Below, piece after piece: positions 7,842 through 16,400 of a DNA stretch of 64,000 nt. Location: positions 62,001 through 126,000 of the forward strand of contig NZ_BONQ01000024.1 in assembly GCF_016862795.1 (NCBI RefSeq), given 5' to 3'. The translations under genes and the position numbers were made by a program. The stretch is from Dactylosporangium siamense (GTDB lineage Bacteria; Actinomycetota; Actinomycetes; Mycobacteriales; Micromonosporaceae). Position 1 is the first letter of the stretch. Every line of letters begins with the position of its first letter. Under the pieces are notes generated by a model. It saw only the letters and a list, made by a program, of their open reading frames with translations. It searched no databases and was not told where the DNA came from.

Positions 7842-8611
7842 GCACCATCGCCCTCGCCGCGCGCGACTCCTCGACCATGGTCCGGCGGCAGCTCCGGCGG
7901 CTGCTGCGGTACCCGTCGATGACCGTGCAACTCATCATCACGCCCGTCATCATCCTGCTGCTGTTCGTCTACGTCCTCGGCGGCACGCTCGGCGCCGGGC
8001 TCGGCGGCGACCGCGGCGCCTACGTCAACTACGTCGTCCCCGGCATCCTGCTCATGGCGGTCGCCACGGCCGCGACCGGCACCGCCGTCATGGTCTCCTC
8101 GGACATGACCGAGGGCATCGTCGCCCGCTTCCGCACCATGCGCATCTCCCGGGCCTCGGTCCTCACCGGGCACGTCGTCGGCAGCGTCATCCAGCAGCTG
8201 CTCGGCATGGCGGTCCTCATCGGCATCGCCCTGGCGATCGGCTTCCGCCCGGCCGCCGGCGTCCTCGAGTGGCTGGCCGCGGCGGGGCTGCTCACCCTGT
8301 TCGCGGTGGGCGTCACCTGGCTCGCGGTCGCCCTCGGCCTGAAGGCCCAGACCCCCGAGGCGGCCAGCAACGCCCCGATGCCGCTGATCCTGCTGCCCTT
8401 CCTCGGCAGCGGCTTCGTCCCCACCGACTCCATGCCCACCGCCCTGCGCTGGTTCGCCGAGTACCAGCCCTTCACCCCGATCATGGAAACCGTCCGCGGG
8501 CTGCTGCTGGGCACCCCGATCGGCAACAGCGGCGGCATCGCCGTCGCGTGGTGCGCCGGCATCGCCGCGGTGTCGTACCTCTGGGCCAAGCGCACCTTCG
8601 ACAAGGCCTGA
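7838..8611 (+). CDS. DrrB-like ABC-2 type permease
   Basis: A 257-residue membrane protein with about six hydrophobic helices, starting in an ATGA overlap with the ATPase. The N-terminal TMVRRQLRRLLRYPSM motif and the central VVPGILLMAVATAA and GIVARFRTMRISRASV segments are typical of DrrB/ABC-2 transporters. It forms the channel half of the exporter encoded with the preceding ATPase. Confidence 0.9.
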   Translation: MSTIALAARDSSTMVRRQLRRLLRYPSMTVQLIITPVIILLLFVYVLGGTLGAGLGGDRGAYVNYVVPGILLMAVATAATGTAVMVSSDMTEGIVARFRTMRISRASVLTGHVVGSVIQQLLGMAVLIGIALAIGFRPAAGVLEWLAAAGLLTLFAVGVTWLAVALGLKAQTPEAASNAPMPLILLPFLGSGFVPTDSMPTALRWFAEYQPFTPIMETVRGLLLGTPIGNSGGIAVAWCAGIAAVSYLWAKRTFDKA

Positions 8612-8670
8612 GCACACGTTCGGCAGCACCTTCGGCAGCACCTTCGACAACGGCCTGAGCGCACGCGGGC

Positions 8671-8704
8671 CAGGGCCGCCAGACCTCCGGGTCCGGCGGC
8701 CCTG
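8671..8704. terminator. stem-loop between convergent exporter and HxlR genes
   Basis: CAGGGCCGCC (8671-8680) pairs with GGCGGCCCTG (8695-8704), with inner GACC/GGTC pairs. Its place between two converging genes fits a bidirectional terminator; no T run is present. Confidence 0.5.
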
Positions 8705-8714
8705 CCGTGCCTGG

Positions 8715-9110
8715 CTAGCGGGCGCGGGCCGCCGCGATCTCCGGCTGGTGGGCAACCGCCCAGTCGGCGAGCGCGGACAGCGGGTGCAGGAGGCTCTCGC
8801 CGAGCGGGGTCAGCCGGTACTCCACGCTCGGCGGCACCGTCGGATGGACCGTGCGCAGGACCAGCCCGTCGGTCTCCAGGCCGCGCAGGGTCCGGGTCAG
8901 CATCCGCTGGCTGATCCCTTCGATGCCGCGCTGCAGCTCGTTGAACCGAAATGGCCGCTGCCCGAGCAGGACCACCACGAGCACCGTCCACTTGTCGCCG
9001 ACCCGGCGCAGGACGTCGGTCACCGGGCACTGCTCGTGCTCGGCCGCCGGCACCGGCATCGGCAGGCGGGTGCCGAGCATGGAGGGCACAGCGGTGTTCC
9101 CTGCCGACAT
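8715..9110 (-). CDS. HxlR-family winged-helix regulator
   Basis: A 131-residue MarR-like dimeric repressor or activator. The HxlR core is complete: C at about 28 (EHEQCPVTDVL), GDKWTVLVVVLL, RFNELQRGIEGISQRMLTRTLR (recognition helix), and the wing VEYRLTPLGESLLHPL. The conserved cysteine is the redox or aldehyde sensor in several family members. It is divergent from a short-chain dehydrogenase gene 74 bp away, the usual arrangement for an HxlR protein and its target. Confidence 0.92.
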   Translation of the reverse strand: MSAGNTAVPSMLGTRLPMPVPAAEHEQCPVTDVLRRVGDKWTVLVVVLLGQRPFRFNELQRGIEGISQRMLTRTLRGLETDGLVLRTVHPTVPPSVEYRLTPLGESLLHPLSALADWAVAHQPEIAAARAR

Positions 9111-9184
9111 GAAACTGCCTTCTTCCGGGTTCCGGACCGGTTCCTGACGATGGGGATACCCACCGATCGTAACCAGGAGCCCGC
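9111..9184. promoter_or_regulatory. divergent HxlR/SDR promoter region with an imperfect inverted repeat
   Basis: The 74-bp gap holds direct GGTTCC repeats (two within 9136-9152) and an imperfect inverted repeat around 9147-9172 (ACGATGGG ... ACCGATCGT) with GGATACCC at its centre. HxlR proteins usually bind such GATACC-type palindromes, so this is the likely operator. No assay supports it. Confidence 0.35.
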
Positions 9185-10027
9185 GTGAGCACAGGAACCA
9201 ACGGCCGCGTGACGGTCATCAGCGGCGGCACCGACGGCATGGGACGGGCCCTCGCGCTCGCCCGCCTCGCCCGCGGCGACCGGGTCGTCGCCATCGGCAG
9301 CAACCCCGACAAGGGACGGACCCTGCCGGACGGGATCACGTTCCTGCGCGCCGACCTCACCTCGATCGCCGAGACGCGACGCGTCATCGCCACCGTCCGG
9401 GAGCGCTGGCCGGTCGTCGACGCGCTGGCACTGTTCGCCAACCGGCCGACGCCGCAACGGGTCTCGACGGTGGACGGCCTGGAGGCCACGTTCGCGCTGT
9501 ACTACCTCAGCCGCCACCTGCTCGGTCACGGCCTGCGCGACGCGCTGGACCGGGCGCCCACCCCGGTGATCGTCAACGTGGCCGGCGTCGGCATCACCAA
9601 GGGCGCGATCCAGTGGGACGATCTGCAACTGCGCCGCCGGTACCGGATGATCACCGCCCAACTGCAGGCCGGCCGCGCGAACGACCTGCTGGGCGTGGAC
9701 TTCGCCACGACCTCGGGCGCCAGGGCGCGCTACGTCCTCTACCACCCGGGCTTCACCCGCAGCGGCGACCTGAGCCCGCTGCCCGCCCCGCTGCGGGCGG
9801 TGATCCGGGTGGCGGCGAAGGTCGCGGCCCGGCCCGTCGAGGCGTCCGTGCGGCCGGTCGTCGACTGGATCGACGCGCCCCCGGCGGCCCCGCTGACCGC
9901 CGTCGACCGCGGCCGGTCGGTGCCGCTCGACCTGCCGACCCTGGATCCGGCCGCCGCCGCCCGCCTCGCCACCGTCACCGCCGAGCTTCTCGAGGCCACC
10001 GGGCCGGGCACCGACGGGACGCCCTGA
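9185..10027 (+). CDS. short-chain dehydrogenase/reductase (SDR) family oxidoreductase
   Basis: A 280-residue Rossmann-fold NAD(P)-dependent oxidoreductase. The cofactor-binding glycine motif is VISGGTDGMGRALA at residues 11-24; the pattern continues with FLRADLTS and the central strand VIVNVAGVG. The catalytic YxxxK is not obvious at the expected place (RYRMITAQLQAGR replaces it), so this may be an atypical member close to retinol-dehydrogenase-like SDRs. GTG 9185 is preceded by CAGGAG. The gene is probably controlled by the divergent HxlR regulator. Confidence 0.8.
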   Translation: MSTGTNGRVTVISGGTDGMGRALALARLARGDRVVAIGSNPDKGRTLPDGITFLRADLTSIAETRRVIATVRERWPVVDALALFANRPTPQRVSTVDGLEATFALYYLSRHLLGHGLRDALDRAPTPVIVNVAGVGITKGAIQWDDLQLRRRYRMITAQLQAGRANDLLGVDFATTSGARARYVLYHPGFTRSGDLSPLPAPLRAVIRVAAKVAARPVEASVRPVVDWIDAPPAAPLTAVDRGRSVPLDLPTLDPAAAARLATVTAELLEATGPGTDGTP

Positions 10028-10042
10028 CGGCTGGGCGGCGGG

Positions 10043-10648
10043 CTACAGCCAGCCGGTCTCCGTCGCGATCCGGATCGCGTCGACCCGGTTCCGGGCGTGC
10101 AGTTTCGTGGCCGCCGCGGTCAGGTGGTTGCGCACGGTGCCGACCGACAGGAACAGCTGCCGCGCGATGTCGGCCGCCGGGGCGCCCGTCGCCGCCAGGC
10201 GCAGCACCTGCAGCTCGCGCTCGGTCAGCGGGTTGTCCGGTGTCTCCCACGCGAGCACCGCGAGCGCCGGGTCGATGACCCGCTGACCGGCGGCGAGGCG
10301 GCGGATCGCGTCGGTCATCTGCTCGGGCGTGGCGTGCTTGAGCAGGAAGCCGGCGACATGCGCCGCCATCGCCCGCCGCAGGTCGCCGGGGCGTGCCACG
10401 CCCGTCACCAGCAGTGAGCGGCACGACGGCAGGGCCGAACGCAGCTCGATCGCCGCGCTCAGCCCGTCCCGGCCGGGCAGGCCGAGGTCGAGCACCGCCA
10501 CGTCGGGCCGCGTCCGCAGGGCCAGCCCGACCACCGCGTCACCGTCGCCGACCTCGGCGACCACCGTGATGTCGGCCTCCAGGCGCAGCAGCGCGGCGAG
10601 TGCACCACGGATCAGGTGCTGATCCTCGGCCAGCAGCACGCTGATCAC
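10043..10648 (-). CDS. LuxR/NarL-family response regulator
   Basis: A 201-residue regulator with an N-terminal receiver domain (VLLAEDQHLIRGALAALL, phospho-acceptor Asp in VAVLDLGLPGRDGL, Lys in FLLKHA) and a C-terminal LuxR helix-turn-helix (LTERELQVLRLAATGAPAA, then LSVGTVRNHL). GTG 10648 overlaps the stop of the histidine kinase by 4 bp, so the pair is co-translated. The target genes are unknown; divergent neighbours are not obviously linked. Confidence 0.95.
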   Translation of the reverse strand: MISVLLAEDQHLIRGALAALLRLEADITVVAEVGDGDAVVGLALRTRPDVAVLDLGLPGRDGLSAAIELRSALPSCRSLLVTGVARPGDLRRAMAAHVAGFLLKHATPEQMTDAIRRLAAGQRVIDPALAVLAWETPDNPLTERELQVLRLAATGAPAADIARQLFLSVGTVRNHLTAAATKLHARNRVDAIRIATETGWL

Positions 10649-12507
10649 GCCGCCACCGGGCGGACGTCGTGGGCCGCCACCGTGCGCACGTCGTCGGCCG
10701 CCGCCCGGGCGAGGGCCAGGGCCCGTTCCACGCCGGGCTCCGGGCCGGTGAGCACCCGCGTCACCTCGGCCAGCCGGGCGCCGAGGTGGTCGCCGAGCCG
10801 GTCGGTGAAGCGGGTGCGTTCCCTGGCGACCTCGGCGGCGGCGAGCTCGGCCCGGCCCCGGATCAGCGCCCCGGCGAGCAGCGGCAACTGGACCACGGCG
10901 AAGATCAGCAGAGTGTCGTCGACGTCGGCGGCCAGGTGGTAGGCGAGGGTGCCGGTGTTGCCGGTGCCGAGCGCGATCGCGACCTCGGCGGCGAGGGCCG
11001 CGGCGGCGGCCGGCCAGCGCAGCCGCCCCCGCACGAGCACCAGGAGCATCCCGCCGACGTAGTGCCGCAGCACCCACGCGTCCGGCGGGTACTGCACCAG
11101 CGGCAGGTACGCGAGCAGCACCTGACCGGCGAGCACCACCGCCCAGGCCCGCGGGCGCCGGGCGTCCGTCCGTGGCCGGCACAGGTGCAGCAGCCCCGCG
11201 CCGAACACCAGCGCCGGCGCCAGGGTCCGGGCATCGGCCGGGAGCTGCACGAGGGCCGAGAGGTAGAGCCCTACGAGGGCGAGGGTGCCGCCGGTCGTCT
11301 GGAGCAGCGTGGTCGGGTCCGGGCCGCGGTACCGGTGCACGGGCACCTCGGCGGTGAGCCGGAACTCCCCGCCGCGCACGGTCGTGCCGAGCCGGCCACC
11401 GAGCGCCGTGACCCGCTCGGTCAGGTTGCGCAGCCCGTTGCCACCGGTCCGGGCCGGTGCCGGCGGCGGGTTGCGCGGTCCGTTGCCGCCGGTCGGGGCC
11501 GTCGCCGGCGGCGGGTTGTGCGGCCGGTTGCCGCCGGTCGGGGCCGTCGCCGGTGACGAGGCGGGGCCGGTCACGACCAGGCGGGCCCGCCGCCAGGTCG
11601 AGCGCAGGGCGATGGTGCACGGCCCGCCGGTCCCGTGCCGGAGGACGTTGGTGACGGCCTCGCGGAGCACGAGCGCGAGCGCGGCGTCGACGTCGGCCGG
11701 CAAGGGCGCGACGTCGCGCGGCGCGACGACCGCGACGCCGGCGCGGGCGAGGAGGGCGCGGGCCGCGGTGAGCTCGGCGGCGAGCCCGGGACCGGGCCGG
11801 TCCGCGGTCAGCGCCTCGATCTCGGCGAGGGCGGCGGCGGCCTGGTCGCCGGCCTCGCGCAGGGCCCGGCCGGCGGCCGGGGGACCGGCCCGCCGCGTCA
11901 GCTCCAGGTTGAGCACGATCGCGGAGAGCCGGAAGCCGAGCACGTCGTGGGCGTCGCGCAGCAGGCGCCGGCGCTCGCGGGCCACCTCGACGGCGGTGAG
12001 CCGGGCCTCGGTGAGCGGCATCTCGACGGCCAGCCGGTGCAGCCACGCCAGCACGGCGAACAGGTAGCCGAGCGTGGCGGTGAACACCAGCCCGTAGCAG
12101 ACCGCGGGCACTGTCGGCTCGGTCCACCAGATGACCGGCACCGACGACCCGGACGCGACCGCGAAACCGGTCCAGGACCACGGCGCGCGCAGCCGGACCA
12201 GGCACGCGCAGCCGAGGAAGGCGATCAGCCCCCACAGGGTGCGTGCCTGCGGCCACAGCAGCACCGGCAGATACGCGAGCACCGCCTGCACCGCCAGCGC
12301 GAGCCGCCACCGGCGCACGGGCACGCCCACCACGTTGACGGCGGCCAGGGCGAGGCCGGCCGCCGTGAGGGCGAGCGCGGCCAGGCCGGCCGGTGCCGGC
12401 ACGTGGGCCAGCACGTCATACGCCGACACCGCGAACACGCAGCTCAGCACGGTCACGACGACGGCGGTGCCGAGCCGGGGCGCGGCGACGCCCGGTTGCC
12501 CGTCCAC
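10645..12507 (-). CDS. NarL-type sensor histidine kinase with a second membrane domain
   Basis: A 620-residue kinase, much longer than the usual 370-420. Residues 1-165 hold about five transmembrane helices. HisKA_3 follows (ARERRRLLRDAHDVLGFRL, His about 183), then HATPase with N-box REAVTNVLRHG. The ATP-lid motif GGNGLRN appears as three 15-residue copies, of which only the last keeps GLRNLTERV. After the ATPase, residues about 395-545 form a second multi-helix membrane domain that ends in another DHp-like helix (ARERTRFTDRLGDHLGARL) without an ATPase. The start is GTG 12507 after GGGGGTGG. The C-terminal half looks like a duplicated, truncated kinase fused in frame. Confidence 0.9.
   Translation of the reverse strand: MDGQPGVAAPRLGTAVVVTVLSCVFAVSAYDVLAHVPAPAGLAALALTAAGLALAAVNVVGVPVRRWRLALAVQAVLAYLPVLLWPQARTLWGLIAFLGCACLVRLRAPWSWTGFAVASGSSVPVIWWTEPTVPAVCYGLVFTATLGYLFAVLAWLHRLAVEMPLTEARLTAVEVARERRRLLRDAHDVLGFRLSAIVLNLELTRRAGPPAAGRALREAGDQAAAALAEIEALTADRPGPGLAAELTAARALLARAGVAVVAPRDVAPLPADVDAALALVLREAVTNVLRHGTGGPCTIALRSTWRRARLVVTGPASSPATAPTGGNRPHNPPPATAPTGGNGPRNPPPAPARTGGNGLRNLTERVTALGGRLGTTVRGGEFRLTAEVPVHRYRGPDPTTLLQTTGGTLALVGLYLSALVQLPADARTLAPALVFGAGLLHLCRPRTDARRPRAWAVVLAGQVLLAYLPLVQYPPDAWVLRHYVGGMLLVLVRGRLRWPAAAAALAAEVAIALGTGNTGTLAYHLAADVDDTLLIFAVVQLPLLAGALIRGRAELAAAEVARERTRFTDRLGDHLGARLAEVTRVLTGPEPGVERALALARAAADDVRTVAAHDVRPVAA
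11424..11558 (-). repeat. three tandem 45-bp repeats inside the histidine-kinase ATP lid
   Basis: The phrase GGTTGCGCAG-CCGTTGCC recurs with exact 45-bp spacing from 11424, 11469 and 11514. Translated on the minus strand this gives three 15-residue units of the form APTGGNGxRNPPP, so the frame is kept. The copy nearest 11424 carries the functional GGNGLRNLTE version. Confidence 0.9.
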
Positions 12508-12659
12508 GCGACCACCCCCCTCGAACCGCCCGTGATGATCTCATGGCGCGACCCGTGACGAACACCTGGATCCGTGGGCTGACCAGCGTGCGGACGTCAC
12601 GGACGGACCCGTGACCGGCGCACTGTCACCGGCGGCCGCGCGTTGCGAGCCTGTCCGGC

Positions 12660-12749
12660 ATGGACTTCATCCTGTTCCTGCTCTGCTTCGTCGTCCTCCG
12701 CGGATGGCTCGACCGCCGGGCGACCGGCCACCGGAGGGCCGCGCGATGA
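12660..12749 (+). CDS. small membrane peptide (29 aa), translationally coupled
   Basis: ATG 12660 opens a 29-codon frame, MDFILFLLCFVVLRGW followed by a basic tail (RRATGHRRAAR), ending at TGA 12747-12749. The stop overlaps the ATG at 12746 of the next gene. One hydrophobic helix with positive residues after it predicts a single-pass membrane peptide. It could be a real small protein or only a coupling leader. Confidence 0.45.
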   Translation: MDFILFLLCFVVLRGWLDRRATGHRRAAR

Positions 12750-13297
12750 TGGCGGGCCACTTCGCGCTGGCCGCCGCCGTCAAGGCCGGCCAGCCGCGCA
12801 CGCCGCTCTGGGCGCTGATGCTCGCGACCCAGCTCCTCGACGTGATCTTCGTGATCCTGTTCCTCGCCGGTGGTGTCGAAGGGCTCACCGACGTGACCGG
12901 CGGCAGCTACGGCGAGGCGCTGATCCACGCGTACTGGACGCACTCGCTCATCGGCGCCCTGGGTATCGCGGCGGCCGCCGCGGGTGTCGCCGGGTGGCGC
13001 TGGGGCCGCCGGCCCGGTCTGGTCATCGGCGCGACGGTGTTCAGCCACTGGCTGCTCGACCTGCTCGTGCACCGCGCGGACCTGCCGATCCTGCCCGGCA
13101 ACGCGGGCGACCTGCCGCTGCTCGGCCTCGGCCTGTGGCGCACCCCGTGGGCCAGTGCGGCGGTCGAACTGGCGCTCGTCCTGACGGGAGCGGTCCTGTA
13201 CCTGCGCTCGGCGCGGCGGCACGGTGTGGACCGCCGTTGGGCGTTCACGACGGCGGCGCTGCTGCTGTTGATCCTGGCGGTCGACGTCGCGTCCTGA
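12746..13297 (+). CDS. multi-pass membrane protein, metal-dependent-hydrolase-like (DUF457/YdjM type)
   Basis: A 183-residue protein with about four to five hydrophobic helices. ATG 12746 is chosen over an upstream start at 12611 because residues before it are not protein-like and because it overlaps the small upstream ORF in ATGATGG. Histidines at MMAGHFALAAAVKA near the N-terminus, IHAYWTHSL and FSHWLLDLLVH match the pattern of membrane-bound metal-dependent hydrolases of the YdjM/DUF457 kind (H, H, SHxxxD). The substrate is unknown. Confidence 0.6.
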   Translation: MMAGHFALAAAVKAGQPRTPLWALMLATQLLDVIFVILFLAGGVEGLTDVTGGSYGEALIHAYWTHSLIGALGIAAAAAGVAGWRWGRRPGLVIGATVFSHWLLDLLVHRADLPILPGNAGDLPLLGLGLWRTPWASAAVELALVLTGAVLYLRSARRHGVDRRWAFTTAALLLLILAVDVAS

Positions 13298-13309
13298 GCC
13301 GGCACCGGC

Positions 13310-13360
13310 CGGGCCGCGACGGGTCCCATCCGTACCCACGGCCACACCCGTCGCGGCCGG
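13310..13360. terminator. stem-loop ahead of the giant FnIII gene
   Basis: CCGCGACGGGT at 13314-13324 pairs exactly with ACCCGTCGCGG at 13346-13356. It follows the stop at 13297 and precedes the 100-bp AT-richer leader of the next gene. No clear promoter hexamers could be fixed in that leader (13361-13461). Confidence 0.55.
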
Positions 13361-13461
13361 CTCGGTGTCCGGCCGTTCTGAAACATCAGACGTCACGAAT
13401 TCCCGATGTATTCGACCGAGTTGTGAGGAAGTCTCGGAGTTGAAGCCTCGGGGGGTGCAAA

Positions 13462-16400
13462 TTGCCTGCGTACGGGCGTCGCGACGTGTCGCGGCTGGTC
13501 ATGTTCGGCGTGAGTGTCGCCGCCGGTGCAGGTATTGCCGTTCTCGGGTTCGCGCTACGGGCCATGGCCGCCGAGGTCCCCCCGTCAGACCCGCCCGGCG
13601 GGCACAAACCTCCCGCGGCCACCGCCGCCGCCAAGGACGCGCCGGCCACGAAGACGGCGGCAACGACAGCGGCGCAGACGGCGGCGCAGACGGCCGGGAA
13701 GACGGTGACGACGCCGGCTCCGAAAGCGACGGTCGCGACGAAGGTCGGGACCACACGGGTGGCTTCCACGGGACAGGCGGTCCAGGTCTCGCCGCCGGCC
13801 CATCCCGGGCCGCACGCGACGACGGCGCGGATCGCCCCGCCCGTGGTCAGCCGCCCACCCACCACCTCGGCAGGAGTTCCGGCACCGCGCGGGCCACCGG
13901 CAGTCACCCGTACCAAACCCTCCGCATCGAAATCACCGGTCACCACCGCGAAGCCCTCCGCCCGGGTCGCCGGGGATCCGGGCGGCGTCGGCGGCATCCA
14001 GGCCGCGCCGAACCCCCCGGGCAGCATCGGCGCCGTCGGCGGCGTCAACACCATCGTCGTCACCTGGGCCGGGTCGTCCGGCGCCACCGGGTACACCGCG
14101 ACCGCCACCAGCGGTGCCCTCACCAAGACCTGCACCGCCGCCGCCATCGGCTGCACCATGTCGAACGTCACCGCCGGCGCCTGGTCGGTGACCGTCACCG
14201 CCACCGGGGTCGGCGGCACCTCGGTCGCCTCCGGCGCGGTCGCCGCCACCGTCGTCGACCCGGCGAACCCGCCCGGCGCGCCGACCGGGGTCATCGCGAG
14301 CCCCGGCAACCGCCAGGCCACCGTCTCCTGGACGGCGCCGGCCTACCTGGGCGCCGGCATCAGCAGCTACACCGCGACGGCCAGCCCGGGTGGCGCCTCG
14401 TGCACCACGAGCGCGACCAGCTGCACCGTCACCGGACTCACCATGGGCGGCACCTACGTGTTCCAGGTGACCGCGACCGCCGTCAACGGTGCCGGGACCT
14501 CCGGGTCGAGCCTGCCGTCGCCGCTGACCACCGTCGGGCCGCCCGGGCCGCCGACCGCCCTGGTCGTCGTGGCGCTGCCCACCTCGGCGCAGGTCACCTG
14601 GGTCGGCCCGCTGCTCAGCGCGCCCGTCGATCACTACCTGGTGACCGCGAGCCCCGGCGGGCAGACCTGCACCGGCGTGCTGCTCACCTGCACCGTCACC
14701 GGGCTGACCAGCGGCACGGACTACACGTTCTCCGTCGTCTCCGTCGGCCCCGGGACGACCGGCACCTCCACGGCGACGGTGTCCTCCGCCGTCACGCCGG
14801 GGCCGCCCGGGCCGCCGAAGAACGTCCGGGTGACCCCGGGCTTCCTGACGCTGCACGTGGAGTGGGACCCGCCGGACGAGGACGGCGCCGGGATCGGGAG
14901 CTACGTCGCGACCGCGAGCCCCGGGCTGCTGCCCTGCGGCACCCTCACCGCCGCCGACCACGACTGCACGATCCTCAACCTGATCCCCAGCACCAGCTAC
15001 ACGGTGACGGTCGTCGCCGTCGGGGTCGGGCTGACCGGGACCTCGGCGGCGAGCCCGGCGAGCGCCCCGGTGACCCCCGGGCCGCCCGGCGCGCCGACCG
15101 CCGTCACCGCGACCCCGGGCAACGCCTCGGCCGCCGTGTCGTGGACCGCGCCGGCGAACCCCGGCACCGGCGTCACCGGCTACACCGTGACCGCGGCACC
15201 GGGGGGCAGCGGCTGCGTCAGCGCCGGCCCGGGCTGCACCGTGCCGCTGCTGACCCCGGGGACGTCGTACACGTTCACGGTCGTGGCCAACAGCCTCGCC
15301 GGACCGTCCCCGGTCAGCGCCGCGTCGAACGCGGTGACCCCCGGGCCGCCCGGCGTGCCCACCGGGGTCTCCGCGACCCCGGGCAACGGCACCGCGACCG
15401 TGTCGTGGACCGCGCCGGCGGCCACCGGGGCCGGCATCGGCGGCTACACCGTCGCCGCCGCGCCGGGCGGCGCCACCTGCACGACCACCGGCACGAGCTG
15501 CGCCGTGCCCGGCCTGACCAACGGCGTGGCGTATACGTTCGCGGTCGTCGCGACCGGCGCCGGCGGCACCGGCACGTCCCTGCCGAGTGCGCTGTCCGCC
15601 CTGGTCGTCCCCGGGCCACCCGACCCGCCGGTGCTGCCCGTCGCCGCCGCCGGGATCGGCACCGCGACCGTGTCGTGGTCCGCGCCGCTCATCACCCGCG
15701 CCGGGCTCAGCGGCTACACCGTCACCGCGTCCCCGGGCGGGGCCAGCTGCTCGACCAGCGGCACCACGTGCACCGTCACCGGTCTGAGCGCCGGGACCGC
15801 CTACACGTTCTCGGTCGTGGCCAACGGACCCGGCGGCGCCTCGAGCGGGGCGGCCGCCGCCGCGACCGCGACCCCCGGGCCGCCGGGAGCGCCGACCGGG
15901 GTGCAGGCCGTCGCCCTCGGCGGGGCGCTCACCGTGTCGTGGACCCCGCCGCTGTTGTCCGGGAACCTCGTCAACATCTACGTCGCCACCGCCCTGCCGG
16001 GCCTGCACGCCTGCGCCACCGTCAACGCCGCGCAGCACACCTGCACCATCACCGGCCTGGACGACGGCACCGCCTACACCGTCGCCGTGGTCTCCGTCGG
16101 CCTCGGGCTGACCGGGTCGTCGGCGCCGAGCACCCCGAGCGCCCCGGTCACACCGGGTCCGCCCGACGCGGCCACGGCCGTGACCGCAGTGGCCGGCGCG
16201 ACGAGCGCGACCGTCTCCTGGACCGCGCCCGGCACCGCCCGGGCCGGCGTCGACACCTACCTGGTCACCGCGAGCCCCGGCGGCGCGACCTGCACCACGG
16301 CCGCGGTCAGCTGTGTCGTGTCCGGGTTGACCAGCGGCACCGCGTACACGTTCACGGTGCTCACCTCCGGCCCCGGCGGCTCGTCGCCGGCGAGCACGCC

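Noticed and set aside
11424-11558. Tandem 45-bp repeats considered as a CRISPR or minisatellite element
   Set aside because: Units are contiguous without spacers, keep the reading frame and encode a known ATPase motif, so they are an intragenic duplication.
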